Of a stretch of DNA of 64,000 bases, positions 18,009-26,649 are shown piece after piece (the stretch's first letter is position 1; every line of letters begins with the position of its first letter). The notes beneath the pieces were generated by a model. The model saw only the letters and a list, made by a program, of their open reading frames with translations, did not search any database and had not been told where the DNA came from. Position numbers and translations under genes: made by a program. This DNA comes from Bacteroidota bacterium. GTDB taxonomy: Bacteria; Bacteroidota; Bacteroidia; 2-12-FULL-35-15. The stretch spans positions 127,638-191,637 of the forward strand of contig JAOQAD010000037.1 in the NCBI GenBank assembly GCA_025963775.1. Reading direction: 5' to 3'.

Positions 18009-18117
18009 GGCCACAGATTCAGAGATTGTTAGTTGAAAAAATAATTAAGCAGATTTTCAAACCTTGAATTAGTGGAAGCTATTCGTATAATTTTAAAAAC
18101 ATCCTAAATCTGTGGCC
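18009..18117. repeat. inverted repeat bracketing the ubiA-sanA intergenic region
   Basis: GGCCACAGATT (18009-18019) and AATCTGTGGCC (18107-18117) are perfect 11-bp inverted arms. The right arm contains the GTG start codon of the next gene. Confidence 0.6.
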
Positions 18118-18780
18118 CTTCTAAAAAAAATAAAATCGCTTCCTTTCAAAAGAATTTTCAAATGGGCCGGCTACCTGGTTCTGTTTACCGGGATCATCAT
18201 TCTTTTCTGCAATGCATGGATCATCAAAAGCACAAAGTCGCAGATCTACAATGATGTTTCAAAGATCGGTGCGCGTACTGTGGGACTTGTGCTGGGCACC
18301 AATAAATTCAGCCGCGGTAAACCCAACCTGTTTTTTAATTACCGCATAGAAGCGGCAGTTCAGCTTTTTAAAGCAGGGAAGATCAAACACATTATTGTAA
18401 GCGGTGATAATTCCAAAGAAGAATACGATGAGAGCACCGACATGCACGATGCATTAGTGGAAGCCGGCATTCCCGATACCTGCATCACAATGGACTTTGC
18501 GGGCTTCAGGACGCTCGATTCGGTGGTCCGCTGCCTGAAGGTCTTCGGGCAAACCGATGTGATCATCATCTCCCAGGAATTTCACAATGAGCGCGCCTTA
18601 TTCATTGCCAATTATTACAAGATGAACGCGCTCGCATTCTCAACAAAAGAAGTTCCAATGAGGTATAGCATCAAAACAAGCGTTCGTGAATATTTTGCGA
18701 AATGCAAAGCAGTGCTGGATCTGTATGTGCTGCACAAACAGCCGCATTTTTTAGGGGAAGAAGTGAAGATCAGGATTTAG
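18112..18780 (+). CDS. SanA/YdcF-like (DUF218) protein
   Basis: The 222-residue protein has one N-terminal membrane anchor (about residues 18-36) and a DUF218 domain: VGLVLGTNKFSRGKPNLFFN, IIVSGDNSKEEYDES, TITMDFAGFRTLDSVV and ISQEFHNERALFIANYY. SanA in enterobacteria affects envelope permeability; biochemical function is not settled. The only plausible start is GTG at 18112, because the next Met is far inside the domain; that GTG lies within an inverted repeat arm. Confidence 0.88.
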   Translation: MALLKKIKSLPFKRIFKWAGYLVLFTGIIILFCNAWIIKSTKSQIYNDVSKIGARTVGLVLGTNKFSRGKPNLFFNYRIEAAVQLFKAGKIKHIIVSGDNSKEEYDESTDMHDALVEAGIPDTCITMDFAGFRTLDSVVRCLKVFGQTDVIIISQEFHNERALFIANYYKMNALAFSTKEVPMRYSIKTSVREYFAKCKAVLDLYVLHKQPHFLGEEVKIRI

Positions 18781-18792
18781 TTTTTAACGGGT

Positions 18793-18896
18793 GTCACTTC
18801 GAGTTCGACCAAAGGGAGAGTATCGAGAAGTGTTAGAGGCAGGGTTTATAGAATGCGCTCGTTCTCGATACGCTCGTCCCTCGCACTCGAACTGAC
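18793..18896. repeat. REP-like inverted repeat downstream of sanA-like gene
   Basis: GTCACTTCGAGTTCGAC...AGTATCGAGAA (18793-18829) is an imperfect reverse complement of TTCTCGATACGCTCG...CGAACTGAC (18862-18896). It separates two convergent genes and could fold into a long hairpin. A degenerate relative (CGTTCCCGATACGG...CGAACTGAG) is at about 16735-16768. Confidence 0.6.
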
Positions 18897-18923
18897 GCTA
18901 CTATCATTTACGCTTCGAAATAA

Positions 18924-19700
18924 CTACACGATCCTTTTCAGCAACCGTAACCGGTGGGAATAATCCTTTTTATCATTATTAAAAATGCCGTGATGGTCAA
19001 AGCCGTCGATCCGCACTTTTCCTGAAGCATGAATGATCTTGTTATTGTCCAGCACAATTCCAACATGCACGATCCGTCCTTCATCATTATCAAAGAATGC
19101 AAGGTCGCCGGCCTCTGCTTCCTCCACGAAGCTTAAGGTTTCTCCCTGCTCTGCCTGCTGGTATGCATCGCGCTTCAGCCTCACGCCGTTAAGCTTGTAT
19201 ACCATCTGTGTAAAGCCGCTGCAATCGATCCCGAATGGTGTTTTGCCGCCCCAGAGATAAGGCGCATTCAGGTACATCATCGAGATCTCGATGAGGCCTG
19301 CTTTTGTAAAAGGTAATACGCCGCTGATAAAAGCGCCGTCGTATAAGTAGCTCTGATTTTCAATGGCGCATTCCCCGTTATCGAAATTCGGTAAGGAACT
19401 GGCAATTGTGATTGGAAATAATTGTTTGGTATTGTTGTGCGTCATCACCTGCACGAGCTCATTCGCTGAGAAGATCCCGGTGGTGTTCAGTATATCAAAC
19501 GTATGCTGTTGTATCGGCTGGAACTGCTTTTTATCGATCCAGCATTCGTAATCATCATAAGCAATTTTTATGCGGCACCAGCTGCCCTGCACTTCCAGCA
19601 CCTCAAAGTGATCGCCGAATAAAAGCTGTGTCACCATCTCACTTTTGTCAGAGGGCTCCTTACGGCAAGGCACAATGCTTAAATTACAAATTCCGTACAT
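18924..19700 (-). CDS. C40 (NlpC/P60) peptidase with N-terminal SH3 domain
   Basis: The 258-residue protein has an SH3-like N-terminal domain (about residues 1-65, LSIVPCRKEPSDKSEM) and a C-terminal NlpC/P60 domain with catalytic Cys160 in FGIDCSGFTQMVY and His212 in GRIVHVGIVLDN. Such enzymes cut gamma-D-Glu to diamino acid bonds of peptidoglycan peptides. No signal peptide or lipobox is present, so it probably acts in the cytoplasm on recycled muropeptides, as YkfC-type enzymes do (inference). It lies 79 bp after the thiolase gene on the same strand, with a repeat-rich spacer. Confidence 0.9.
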   Translation of the reverse strand: MYGICNLSIVPCRKEPSDKSEMVTQLLFGDHFEVLEVQGSWCRIKIAYDDYECWIDKKQFQPIQQHTFDILNTTGIFSANELVQVMTHNNTKQLFPITIASSLPNFDNGECAIENQSYLYDGAFISGVLPFTKAGLIEISMMYLNAPYLWGGKTPFGIDCSGFTQMVYKLNGVRLKRDAYQQAEQGETLSFVEEAEAGDLAFFDNDEGRIVHVGIVLDNNKIIHASGKVRIDGFDHHGIFNNDKKDYSHRLRLLKRIV

Positions 19701-19704
19701 TATC

Positions 19705-19776
19705 GATGTGAGATATGAGAATTGAGATGTGAGATACGAGAGCTACTCTCAATACTCACATCTCAAATCTCTTGTC
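19705..19776. repeat. TGAGAT-rich imperfect inverted repeat
   Basis: GATGTGAGATATGAGAATTG and GAGATGTGAGATACGAGAG oppose CTCAATACTCACATCTCAAA. It fills the 79-bp gap between the thiolase stop and the C40 start. Confidence 0.5.
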
Positions 19777-19779
19777 TGT

Positions 19780-20958
19780 TTATACCAACTCAACAACCAT
19801 CGCGCTTGCGCCGCCGCCGCCATTACAAATTCCTGCAGCACCCAGCTTCGCGTTATTCTGTTTCAATACGCTCAGCAATGTCACCACGATCCTTGCACCG
19901 GAACAGCCTAATGGATGCCCTAAAGAAACCGCACCACCGTTCACATTCACCTTTGCTGCATCTAATTTCATCTTCTGCGTGTTCACGATCCCAACTGTTG
20001 AGAAAGCTTCATTCAGCTCAAAATACTGGATGTCTTCCATTTTCAAACCGGCCTTTGCAACAGCTTTCGGCACTGCAATGGAAGGAGTAGTTGTAAACCA
20101 TTCAGGCGCCTGCTCTGCATCGGCATATCCGCGGATCACAGCGATCGGCTTTACGCCTAATTTTTCAGCTTTCTCTTTGCTCATCAGCACAACTGCTGCT
20201 GCACCGTCGTTCATTGTTGAGGAATTTGCAGCTGTAGCTGTTCCTTCTTTCGAAAATGCACCTTTCAGTTCAGGGATCTTTTCAAAGCGTACATTCTTGT
20301 ATTCTTCATCTTCCTTCATCAGGATCGGATCGCCTTTGCGCTGTGGGATCTCCACCGGCACGATCTCATCGTTGAATTTGCCGGCAGCCCATGCAGCCTG
20401 TGAGCGTTTGTATGATTCAATGGCAAATGCATCCTGGTCTTCGCGGGAAATATTGCATTCCTTCGCGCACATATCAGCAGCATTACCCATTGCGTAATTG
20501 TTGTACACATCGGTTAATCCATCTTTTGCAAGGCCGTCGATCAATGTAACATTACCATATTTGCTTCCCCAGCGGAGATTCTCATTGTAAAAAGGCACAG
20601 CGCTCATGTTCTCCATGCCGCCTGCTACCACAACATCTGCATCGCCGCACATGATGCTTTGTGCACCGATCATGATCGCTTTCATTCCTGAAGCACATAC
20701 TTTATTTACAGTAGTACACTGAACAGTGTTTGGTAAGCCTGCAAAAATAGCCGCCTGCCGCGCAGGAGCCTGTCCGAGGTTCGCCTGCAATACGCTTCCC
20801 ATATAAACTTCCTGCACTTCTTTTCCGTCAACACCGGCTTTTGCCAGTGCACCTTTGATAGCTGCAGCACCTAATTTTGTAGCAGAAACGCCTGCTAATG
20901 CACCGCCAAAACTTCCCATTGGTGTACGAACTGCCGAAATGATATAAACTTCTTTCAT
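19780..20958 (-). CDS. acetyl-CoA C-acetyltransferase (thiolase)
   Basis: The 392-residue enzyme condenses two acetyl-CoA to acetoacetyl-CoA or cleaves 3-ketoacyl-CoA. Nucleophilic Cys is in TVNKVCASGMKA (about residue 88), the His in NVNGGAVSLGHPLGCSGAR, and the second Cys in GICNGGGGASAMVVE. Length and motifs match the AtoB/ThlA group; a beta-oxidation role (FadA-like) is possible since no pathway neighbours are present. It is divergent from the 7TM-HD gene across a 379-bp region holding a large inverted repeat. Confidence 0.94.
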   Translation of the reverse strand: MKEVYIISAVRTPMGSFGGALAGVSATKLGAAAIKGALAKAGVDGKEVQEVYMGSVLQANLGQAPARQAAIFAGLPNTVQCTTVNKVCASGMKAIMIGAQSIMCGDADVVVAGGMENMSAVPFYNENLRWGSKYGNVTLIDGLAKDGLTDVYNNYAMGNAADMCAKECNISREDQDAFAIESYKRSQAAWAAGKFNDEIVPVEIPQRKGDPILMKEDEEYKNVRFEKIPELKGAFSKEGTATAANSSTMNDGAAAVVLMSKEKAEKLGVKPIAVIRGYADAEQAPEWFTTTPSIAVPKAVAKAGLKMEDIQYFELNEAFSTVGIVNTQKMKLDAAKVNVNGGAVSLGHPLGCSGARIVVTLLSVLKQNNAKLGAAGICNGGGGASAMVVELV

Positions 20959-21337
20959 AATTTTTTTAATGTTGATTTGTTGAGATAGAGATTGATTAGA
21001 GAATTAAACCGGGTACAAATTTACGCATAATTCGGATGTTTAACAAGAGGACTGAAAACTGCGGACAGATAGAAGCCGGTTAATTGCATTGTTTACAAAC
21101 ACACCCCTAAGCCCTCTCAAGAGGGGAATTGATCCGGCTAAACTTAACATTATTGTTGTGATAATACATCCCGGTAATACTTTAATTTCTATATGAGCAG
21201 CGCCAGTTCCCCTCTTGAGAGGGCTTAGGGGTGTGTAAATAAAAACCATACTGTTACCTGTGAATAACCCTGTGGCAATCAGATTTCACATAGAACTGGC
21301 TTAATCCTTAATAAATGATTATTTTCGCATAGCAAAA
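20959..21337. other. 379-bp intergenic region between thiolase and 7TM-HD genes
   Basis: I see no gene here. The region holds a 30-bp perfect inverted repeat (21099-21128 and 21207-21236) and presumably the two divergent promoters; TATTTTCG at 21320-21327 is a one-mismatch -7 candidate for the rightward gene. The short ORF 21040-21249 is only read-through of the repeat. Confidence 0.6.
21099..21236. repeat. 30-bp perfect inverted repeat with 78-bp loop
   Basis: The left arm starts ACACACCCCTAAGCCCTCTC and the right arm ends GAGGGCTTAGGGGTGTGT; both 30-bp arms are perfect complements. The inner part of each arm (CCCTCTCAAGAGGGG) is itself palindromic. Sequences of this kind are common in Bacteroidota genomes. 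No ORF of transposase type lies between the arms, so it is MITE-like or a structured noncoding element. Confidence 0.75.
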
Positions 21338-23410
21338 TTGCAGACCTTGAAAAAAATCATCTCATTCATCCGGCACAGCCATCCCGAAATATACAAGGGC
21401 ATTTTATTCTGCATCGCCCTTTCTGTGATCGTTTATGTGTTTCCGAAACAGGGTAAGTTCAAATACGAGTTCCAGAATCTCAAAGGCAAGCCTTGGTATC
21501 ACGAAGACCTGATCGCTCCTTTTGATTTTGCCATCAAGAAAACACAGGAAGAGCTGGCGAAGGAAAAATCGGAGGTGCTCAAAAATGCAAAGCCTTACCT
21601 GCGCTACGATGCGAATGTACCCAAAGCAAAAAAAGCTGCATTTGAAGCAGCTCTGAACGCAAGCTGGAATAAAAAAAGCTCCGATTACCTGAAACAGCGG
21701 ACCCTTGAATTCGGAAAAGCGCTGATCGACAGCATTTATGCAAAAGGAATTATCCAGCCGGCAGATGCCCTTGAGAACAAGCCCATGGATTATTCGGTGT
21801 TTTTACTGAACAATAACATTGCCGAGGAGCACGATCTGAATGATTTTTACACCGCAAAAACTGCCTACGAATACATCGAAGACCAGCTGTATGCTTCAAA
21901 GATCACGGATGTGGACCGCATTCTTCCCCTGCTTGAAAATTCCATCGCCCACAACATTTTTTATGACAAGGAAACCACCGAAAAGGTGCTGAAGCAATCC
22001 ATCAGTGATATCGCGCCTTCCCGCGACATTATCCTCAAGGACCAGAGCATTGTTTCCAAAGGAGAGATCATTGATGCTGAAAAATTCCAGGTGCTGGAAT
22101 CCCTGAAGATCGAATACGAAGAGCAATCCAATGGTACGGGAAGCTATCTTTTCATTGTGCTCGGACAGCTCATCATCATTGCCATCTGCCTGAGCGTGCT
22201 CGCGGCTTTTCTTAAGTTTTTCCGCAAGGATATTTATTCCGATAACGGAAAAGTCACTTTCATTTTAATGCTGGTGGTGCTGCAGGTGGTGATGGCGCAT
22301 TTCTCCATTAACTCCCAATCCTTCAGCATTTACATCCTTCCTTTCTGCATTCTCCCGATCATCATCCGCGCCTTTTACGATACGCGTGTGGCCTTGTTCG
22401 TGCACATTGTTACGGTGCTCATCATTTCCTTCATGGCGCCCAACCGCTTCGAATTTGCCTTTATCCAGCTGCTCGGCGGAATGGTTGCTATCTTCAGCAT
22501 TGTGAACATGCGTAACCGCTCGCAGATCTTTATTTCAGCGGTACTCATCTTTTTAACATACAGCATTTCGTATATCGGCATCACCATTATCCAGGAAGGC
22601 AACAACGATGTGATCACCTGGTTCGACTTTGCATGGTTCGGTGTCAGCGCGCTGCTTACGCTCTTCTCCTACCCGCTTATCTTTATCTTTGAAAAGCTGT
22701 TCGGATTTACTTCCGATGTTTCCCTGCTCGAATTATCCGACACCAACGGAAAGCTGCTGCGCGAGCTGGCATCCCGCGCTCCCGGCACTTTTCAGCATTC
22801 GCTGCAGGTGGCAAACCTTGCTGAGGAAGCGATCTATACCATTGGCGGAAATTCACTGCTTGTTCGTACCGGCGCTTTATACCATGATATTGGCAAAATG
22901 GAAATGCCGATGTATTTCATAGAGAACCAGGCCAGCGGCATCAATCCGCATGAAGACCTTAGCTATGATGAAAGCGCAGGCATCATTATCTCACATGTGA
23001 TCAAAGGCATCGAGATCGCGAAAAAGAACAACCTGCCTGAGCAGATCATTGATTTTATCCGCACACACCACGGAACTACCATGACGGCCTACTTCTACCG
23101 TTCCTTCAAAAAGGCCTTCCCGGAAGAACAGATCGATGAGAATAAATTCCATTATCCCGGCCCGATCCCTTTCTCAAAAGAAACGGCAGTGCTGATGATG
23201 GCCGACTCCGTGGAAGCGGCTTCGAGAAGCTTAAAGAAATACGATGCGGAAACGATCGATGCACTGGTGGAGAAGATCATCGATTCACAGATCGAACAGA
23301 ACCAGTTTGCAAATGCTGATATCACCTTCAGGGACATCAACACATTAAAGAAGATCTTTAAAAAGAAGCTGATGAACATGTACCATGTCCGTGTGGAGTA
23401 TCCGAGATAA
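21338..23410 (+). CDS. 7TM-HD (PgpH-like) cyclic-di-nucleotide phosphodiesterase
   Basis: This 690-residue membrane protein has an N-terminal membrane helix (about residues 20-37), a large extracytoplasmic 7TMR-HDED domain, seven transmembrane helices (about residues 265-465) and a cytoplasmic HD domain. The HD motif is in ALYHDIGKMEMPMYF, preceded by TFQHSLQVANLAE and followed by FIRTHHGTTMTAYFYRSF. PgpH-type members hydrolyse c-di-AMP, a role in osmotic and wall homeostasis. The start is TTG at 21338; no ATG fits the N-terminal helix. Confidence 0.92.
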   Translation: MQTLKKIISFIRHSHPEIYKGILFCIALSVIVYVFPKQGKFKYEFQNLKGKPWYHEDLIAPFDFAIKKTQEELAKEKSEVLKNAKPYLRYDANVPKAKKAAFEAALNASWNKKSSDYLKQRTLEFGKALIDSIYAKGIIQPADALENKPMDYSVFLLNNNIAEEHDLNDFYTAKTAYEYIEDQLYASKITDVDRILPLLENSIAHNIFYDKETTEKVLKQSISDIAPSRDIILKDQSIVSKGEIIDAEKFQVLESLKIEYEEQSNGTGSYLFIVLGQLIIIAICLSVLAAFLKFFRKDIYSDNGKVTFILMLVVLQVVMAHFSINSQSFSIYILPFCILPIIIRAFYDTRVALFVHIVTVLIISFMAPNRFEFAFIQLLGGMVAIFSIVNMRNRSQIFISAVLIFLTYSISYIGITIIQEGNNDVITWFDFAWFGVSALLTLFSYPLIFIFEKLFGFTSDVSLLELSDTNGKLLRELASRAPGTFQHSLQVANLAEEAIYTIGGNSLLVRTGALYHDIGKMEMPMYFIENQASGINPHEDLSYDESAGIIISHVIKGIEIAKKNNLPEQIIDFIRTHHGTTMTAYFYRSFKKAFPEEQIDENKFHYPGPIPFSKETAVLMMADSVEAASRSLKKYDAETIDALVEKIIDSQIEQNQFANADITFRDINTLKKIFKKKLMNMYHVRVEYPR

Positions 23411-23438
23411 ATTTTTACCATGGATTCTTAATGGTACC

Positions 23439-23471
23439 GTCATCCCGTGCCCCGACACGGGATCTCATGAC
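23439..23471. terminator. REP-like palindrome between convergent genes, possible terminator
   Basis: CCCGTGCCCCGACACGGG is nested in outer arms GTCAT and ATGAC. It lies between the convergent genes ending at 23410 and 23487. The same CATCCCGTG...CACGGG core occurs at 33027. Confidence 0.5.
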
Positions 23472-23486
23472 TACTTGCAGAATCAT

Positions 23487-25067
23487 CTACCGCTCCACTT
23501 TCAGCAAGGTCGTGGCGATCACATTCCCGCCATCTGATTGAACCCTTACAAGATAAGAGCCCGCTGCCAGTCCGTTTGTATCAATGTAAATGGAAGGATC
23601 CTGTCCGTTGAACAACTGGGACGCTATTACTTTCATCACATTCCCGCTCATGTCCGCAAGGTCGACCGTCAGAAATTGCGGCGCCCTCAGATGCAATTGC
23701 AGCGTGGCATTGGCAGAGGTCGGGTTCGGGAACACCTTCATGCCCACATCTGCATTCTGTAAATTGCTGATGCCGGTAAACACCGACATTGGCGTCCTGT
23801 TCACGAAGATCTCGGTATTGCCGCTTCTGAGGTCGCACCAGTCGCTGAACACATAATTATCATCGAGGCAAAGGCCGATAAAATCATTTCCTTTCTGGAT
23901 GTTGATGAATGGCGAAGCTGCCGAGCTTAAATTCTGATCGGGCTTGAAGGTGCTGCCACCATCGGTGGAAACACCGGCATAAATTTCAAAAGGAGAAGAA
24001 GAAGTTCCGCCGGTGTTACGCCTGTCGCGCCATGCCACTGCATATTTTCCTGTTGTTGAAAACCCCGCCCAGCACATATCCTGTCCCACCCCGTTTCCTG
24101 TCGCATCCTTGTTCACCCTTACAGGCGTTGTGTTCCAGGTGTTGCCTGCATTGTTCGAATGCACGCTGAGAATATCCGGATCGCCATTCCTTTGGTCGGT
24201 GAATGTATAAATAAGGTTGTTTGCATTCGTTGGATTCGCGCTCAGCACATAGCTTCCCTGGTAAAGCGTATCGCTGATGGCGGAACCGGAGGCAGGAAAG
24301 CCGATGATCTTCGGGATGAAGCTGGCCCCGCCGTTGGCCGACTTCAGGCAGATCATCCTTGGAAAAGGGCTTTGAGAAGGATTGTAAGAAATGTAAGCGA
24401 CGTATAGATTTCCATCGGCGCCGACCGCAGGCACTCCCATCGCGTTTGTAATTAAGTTGCTCGGGATGCTGTCGTCCAGCATCGTGAGCGTTCCCCAGGT
24501 AGCTCCGTCATCCGTGGAGGATTTCATCCAGATGTGGTGCGGCAATGTGCCATCCTCTGCGCTTTTGCTTACAATGTACAGCTTACCGTCGTAAGCGCCT
24601 CCGCTGTTATCGACTGCGATCCATGGGCGGTCCACCGGGATGTCCGTTGTTTCAAGCGCGCTGGTCACCTTCACAGGTGCAGTCCAGCTCATACCGCCAT
24701 CAAACGATTTGGTGATCATTACGTAACCCGAATCATGCGAAGGATGCAGATCGATATAGCTCATGTAAGCCGTTCCGCCGCTGCCGAAAACAAGGGAGAC
24801 ATCTGCCATGGTAAAGCCGGGATGCAAATGAGGAATTACAGTTGGCGTGCTCCAGGTGGCACCGGCATCGGTGGAATAGCTGGTGCCGATCGCCAGCGTA
24901 AAGCCAGAAACCCTCATCCAGGCAGCGACAAGGTTATTTGAATTGGCAGGATTGATTGCAAGGCTTGGCTCTGTGTCCCATCCCGTTGTGGAGGAAACAT
25001 TAATGTTGCTTTGCGCAAAACTTGCAGTTGCGAACAGGAGCAGGAAAGCGGCAAGTAGTTTTTTCAT
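23487..25067 (-). CDS. secreted BNR-repeat (sialidase-like propeller) protein with T9SS domain
   Basis: The protein, 526 residues from the ATG at 25067, has a signal peptide MKKLLAAFLLLFATASFAQ; the ORF-track start ten codons upstream lacks support. It contains at least five Asp-box (BNR) motifs: YSTDAGATWSTP, SFDGGMSWTAP, STDDGATWGTL, HSNNAGNTWNTT and VSTDGGSTFKP, indicating a six-bladed propeller. The C-terminus, MKVFPNPTSANA to ATTLLKVE, is a T9SS type A sorting domain. The catalytic Arg triad of sialidases is not evident, so enzymatic activity is uncertain; a binding role is equally possible. Confidence 0.87.
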   Translation of the reverse strand: MKKLLAAFLLLFATASFAQSNINVSSTTGWDTEPSLAINPANSNNLVAAWMRVSGFTLAIGTSYSTDAGATWSTPTVIPHLHPGFTMADVSLVFGSGGTAYMSYIDLHPSHDSGYVMITKSFDGGMSWTAPVKVTSALETTDIPVDRPWIAVDNSGGAYDGKLYIVSKSAEDGTLPHHIWMKSSTDDGATWGTLTMLDDSIPSNLITNAMGVPAVGADGNLYVAYISYNPSQSPFPRMICLKSANGGASFIPKIIGFPASGSAISDTLYQGSYVLSANPTNANNLIYTFTDQRNGDPDILSVHSNNAGNTWNTTPVRVNKDATGNGVGQDMCWAGFSTTGKYAVAWRDRRNTGGTSSSPFEIYAGVSTDGGSTFKPDQNLSSAASPFINIQKGNDFIGLCLDDNYVFSDWCDLRSGNTEIFVNRTPMSVFTGISNLQNADVGMKVFPNPTSANATLQLHLRAPQFLTVDLADMSGNVMKVIASQLFNGQDPSIYIDTNGLAAGSYLVRVQSDGGNVIATTLLKVER

Positions 25068-25139
25068 TTGTATAAAAGCTGAACGCCCTTTATACAAAGA
25101 TACAAAGGGCGTTCAGGATTTGCAATTAAAATTCCAGTA

Positions 25140-25203
25140 GTCATTGCGAGCGATAGCGATTCTTTTGGCAGATTGCTTCTCCGCCGGGGCGGATCGCAAT
25201 GAC
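25140..25203. repeat. REP-like inverted repeat
   Basis: GTCATTGCGA (25140-25149) pairs with TCGCAATGAC (25194-25203); the loop contains a second short stem GCCGGGGC. It lies between two same-strand genes. Confidence 0.6.
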
Positions 25204-25228
25204 GTTACCAAAAACTCAGTTATATCCG

Positions 25229-26605
25229 TTATTCGAGCTTCTGCAGCCATACATCGGGGTATTCATTCTTGTATTTCGCCTGTTCTGCTTCTCCGTCTTT
25301 CTGACTTTCTGATTTCATCACATACACGTAATACACTTTTGTTTTGTGGTTCTGGATCACATTGGTTTGCGAGTATCCTTTGATCACATTCGCTTCCTTG
25401 AACTTGTTTGCGTTGTCCTTGCTGCTGAATGAGCCGATCACTACATAAAAGCCGGTTCCCATGCTCATTCCGTTCTCATCCACGAAATCGTTGCTGGGAG
25501 CAGTGCGCATCAGGTTCTCTGTAAGGCTTTCCGAATTGGAGGAAGATACGCCTCCGCCATTTTTCAGCTTCTGCAGCTCTGCTTTCAAACGTTCTGTCTG
25601 CGCCTGGTTGGAATCAGCCTGCGCTTTTAATTTCGCAAGCATCATCTCGGTCAGCGTATCTTTTGTTTCTGTCTTGGTAACCACGGCAGGCTCTTCAGCT
25701 CTGTGGTTATTTCCGCCGAATGTATAACTCAGCAGGAATTCAGAAGAGGAGCCTGTGTATTTTTTCACTTTGCCGATGCCGAAATCATAGGCATAACCAA
25801 CGGCAAGATTTTTATACCGCACGCCAATGCTGGCGGCAACAGCGTAATTGCTGTGATACGTAACGCCTACCCAGCCCATTTTTTTCCAGTCGAGCACTGC
25901 ATTTACATCATACTGGATGGGAGCGCCTTTTGCAGCGCTGACAAAGATCAGCGGGTATGCCGTGATCTCTTTTTCCTTTACAACATCAAACACATACTTG
26001 ATGGATCCCTGGTAGTGGCGTGCCAAATTGTAATAGCTGTTCTCACCGAGATTGTTCTTGTACTTGATCTTATTCCCTAACAATTGCGGAACTGCGAATC
26101 CAACCTGTAATCTTTTCCAGGTATATCCCAATCCGAAATCTGCGCTGAACACCGTTTTACTTTGCGATTCGGTGAACAGGAAGGGATCATTCGCATCGCG
26201 CACCACAGCTTTTGAAAAATCGATGCGGTTGTTCAGGATGCCGGCTGCAAGGCCGATGAACAGATTATTGTCATCGTTGATCTTCAGCTTGTAGGAGTAG
26301 TTCGCGAAAGCGCCCATTCTTGAAGTGATATCCGTTACATCGGAATAAAGCTTTAAGCCCAGGCCGATGTTCTTTGCTTCGATCGGGCCATCGAGCGTGA
26401 GGTAGCTTGTTTGAGGGCCGCCTGCAACACCGATCCACTGCGAGCGGTGCGTGATGAATGCACGGGTATGCTCATCGGTGGTTCCTGTGAATGCAGGATT
26501 TGTAACAAACATGTTCGTATAATACTGGCTGCTGAATGGCAGCTGCTGCGCGAAAGCGGAAGCGGCCATTAAAACTACTGCGGCTGTTATATTAAGTTTC
26601 CTCAT
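25229..26605 (-). CDS. PorP/SprF family T9SS membrane protein with C-terminal SPOR domain
   Basis: The protein (458 residues from the ATG at 26605) starts with signal peptide MRKLNITAAVVLMAASAFAQ followed by QLPFSSQYYTNMFVTNPAFT, the PorP/SprF opening, and an outer-membrane barrel of about 290 residues. A coiled stretch (AQTERLKAELQKLKNGG) links to a C-terminal domain, GTGFYVVIGSFSSKDNANKF to PDVWLQKLE, that looks like a SPOR peptidoglycan-binding domain. An alternative start at 26650 overlaps the upstream stop (TAATG) but would put 15 charged residues before the signal peptide. PorP/SprF proteins next to type B cargo genes help secrete or anchor that cargo. Confidence 0.9.
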   Translation of the reverse strand: MRKLNITAAVVLMAASAFAQQLPFSSQYYTNMFVTNPAFTGTTDEHTRAFITHRSQWIGVAGGPQTSYLTLDGPIEAKNIGLGLKLYSDVTDITSRMGAFANYSYKLKINDDNNLFIGLAAGILNNRIDFSKAVVRDANDPFLFTESQSKTVFSADFGLGYTWKRLQVGFAVPQLLGNKIKYKNNLGENSYYNLARHYQGSIKYVFDVVKEKEITAYPLIFVSAAKGAPIQYDVNAVLDWKKMGWVGVTYHSNYAVAASIGVRYKNLAVGYAYDFGIGKVKKYTGSSSEFLLSYTFGGNNHRAEEPAVVTKTETKDTLTEMMLAKLKAQADSNQAQTERLKAELQKLKNGGGVSSSNSESLTENLMRTAPSNDFVDENGMSMGTGFYVVIGSFSSKDNANKFKEANVIKGYSQTNVIQNHKTKVYYVYVMKSESQKDGEAEQAKYKNEYPDVWLQKLE

Positions 26606-26649
26606 AGGATCTTGTTTTTCAGATTTGTTTTTTAAATGGATCGCTTTCA

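Noticed and set aside
21040-21249. 69-residue ORF in the thiolase/7TM-HD gap
   Set aside because: It simply translates the inverted repeat arms.
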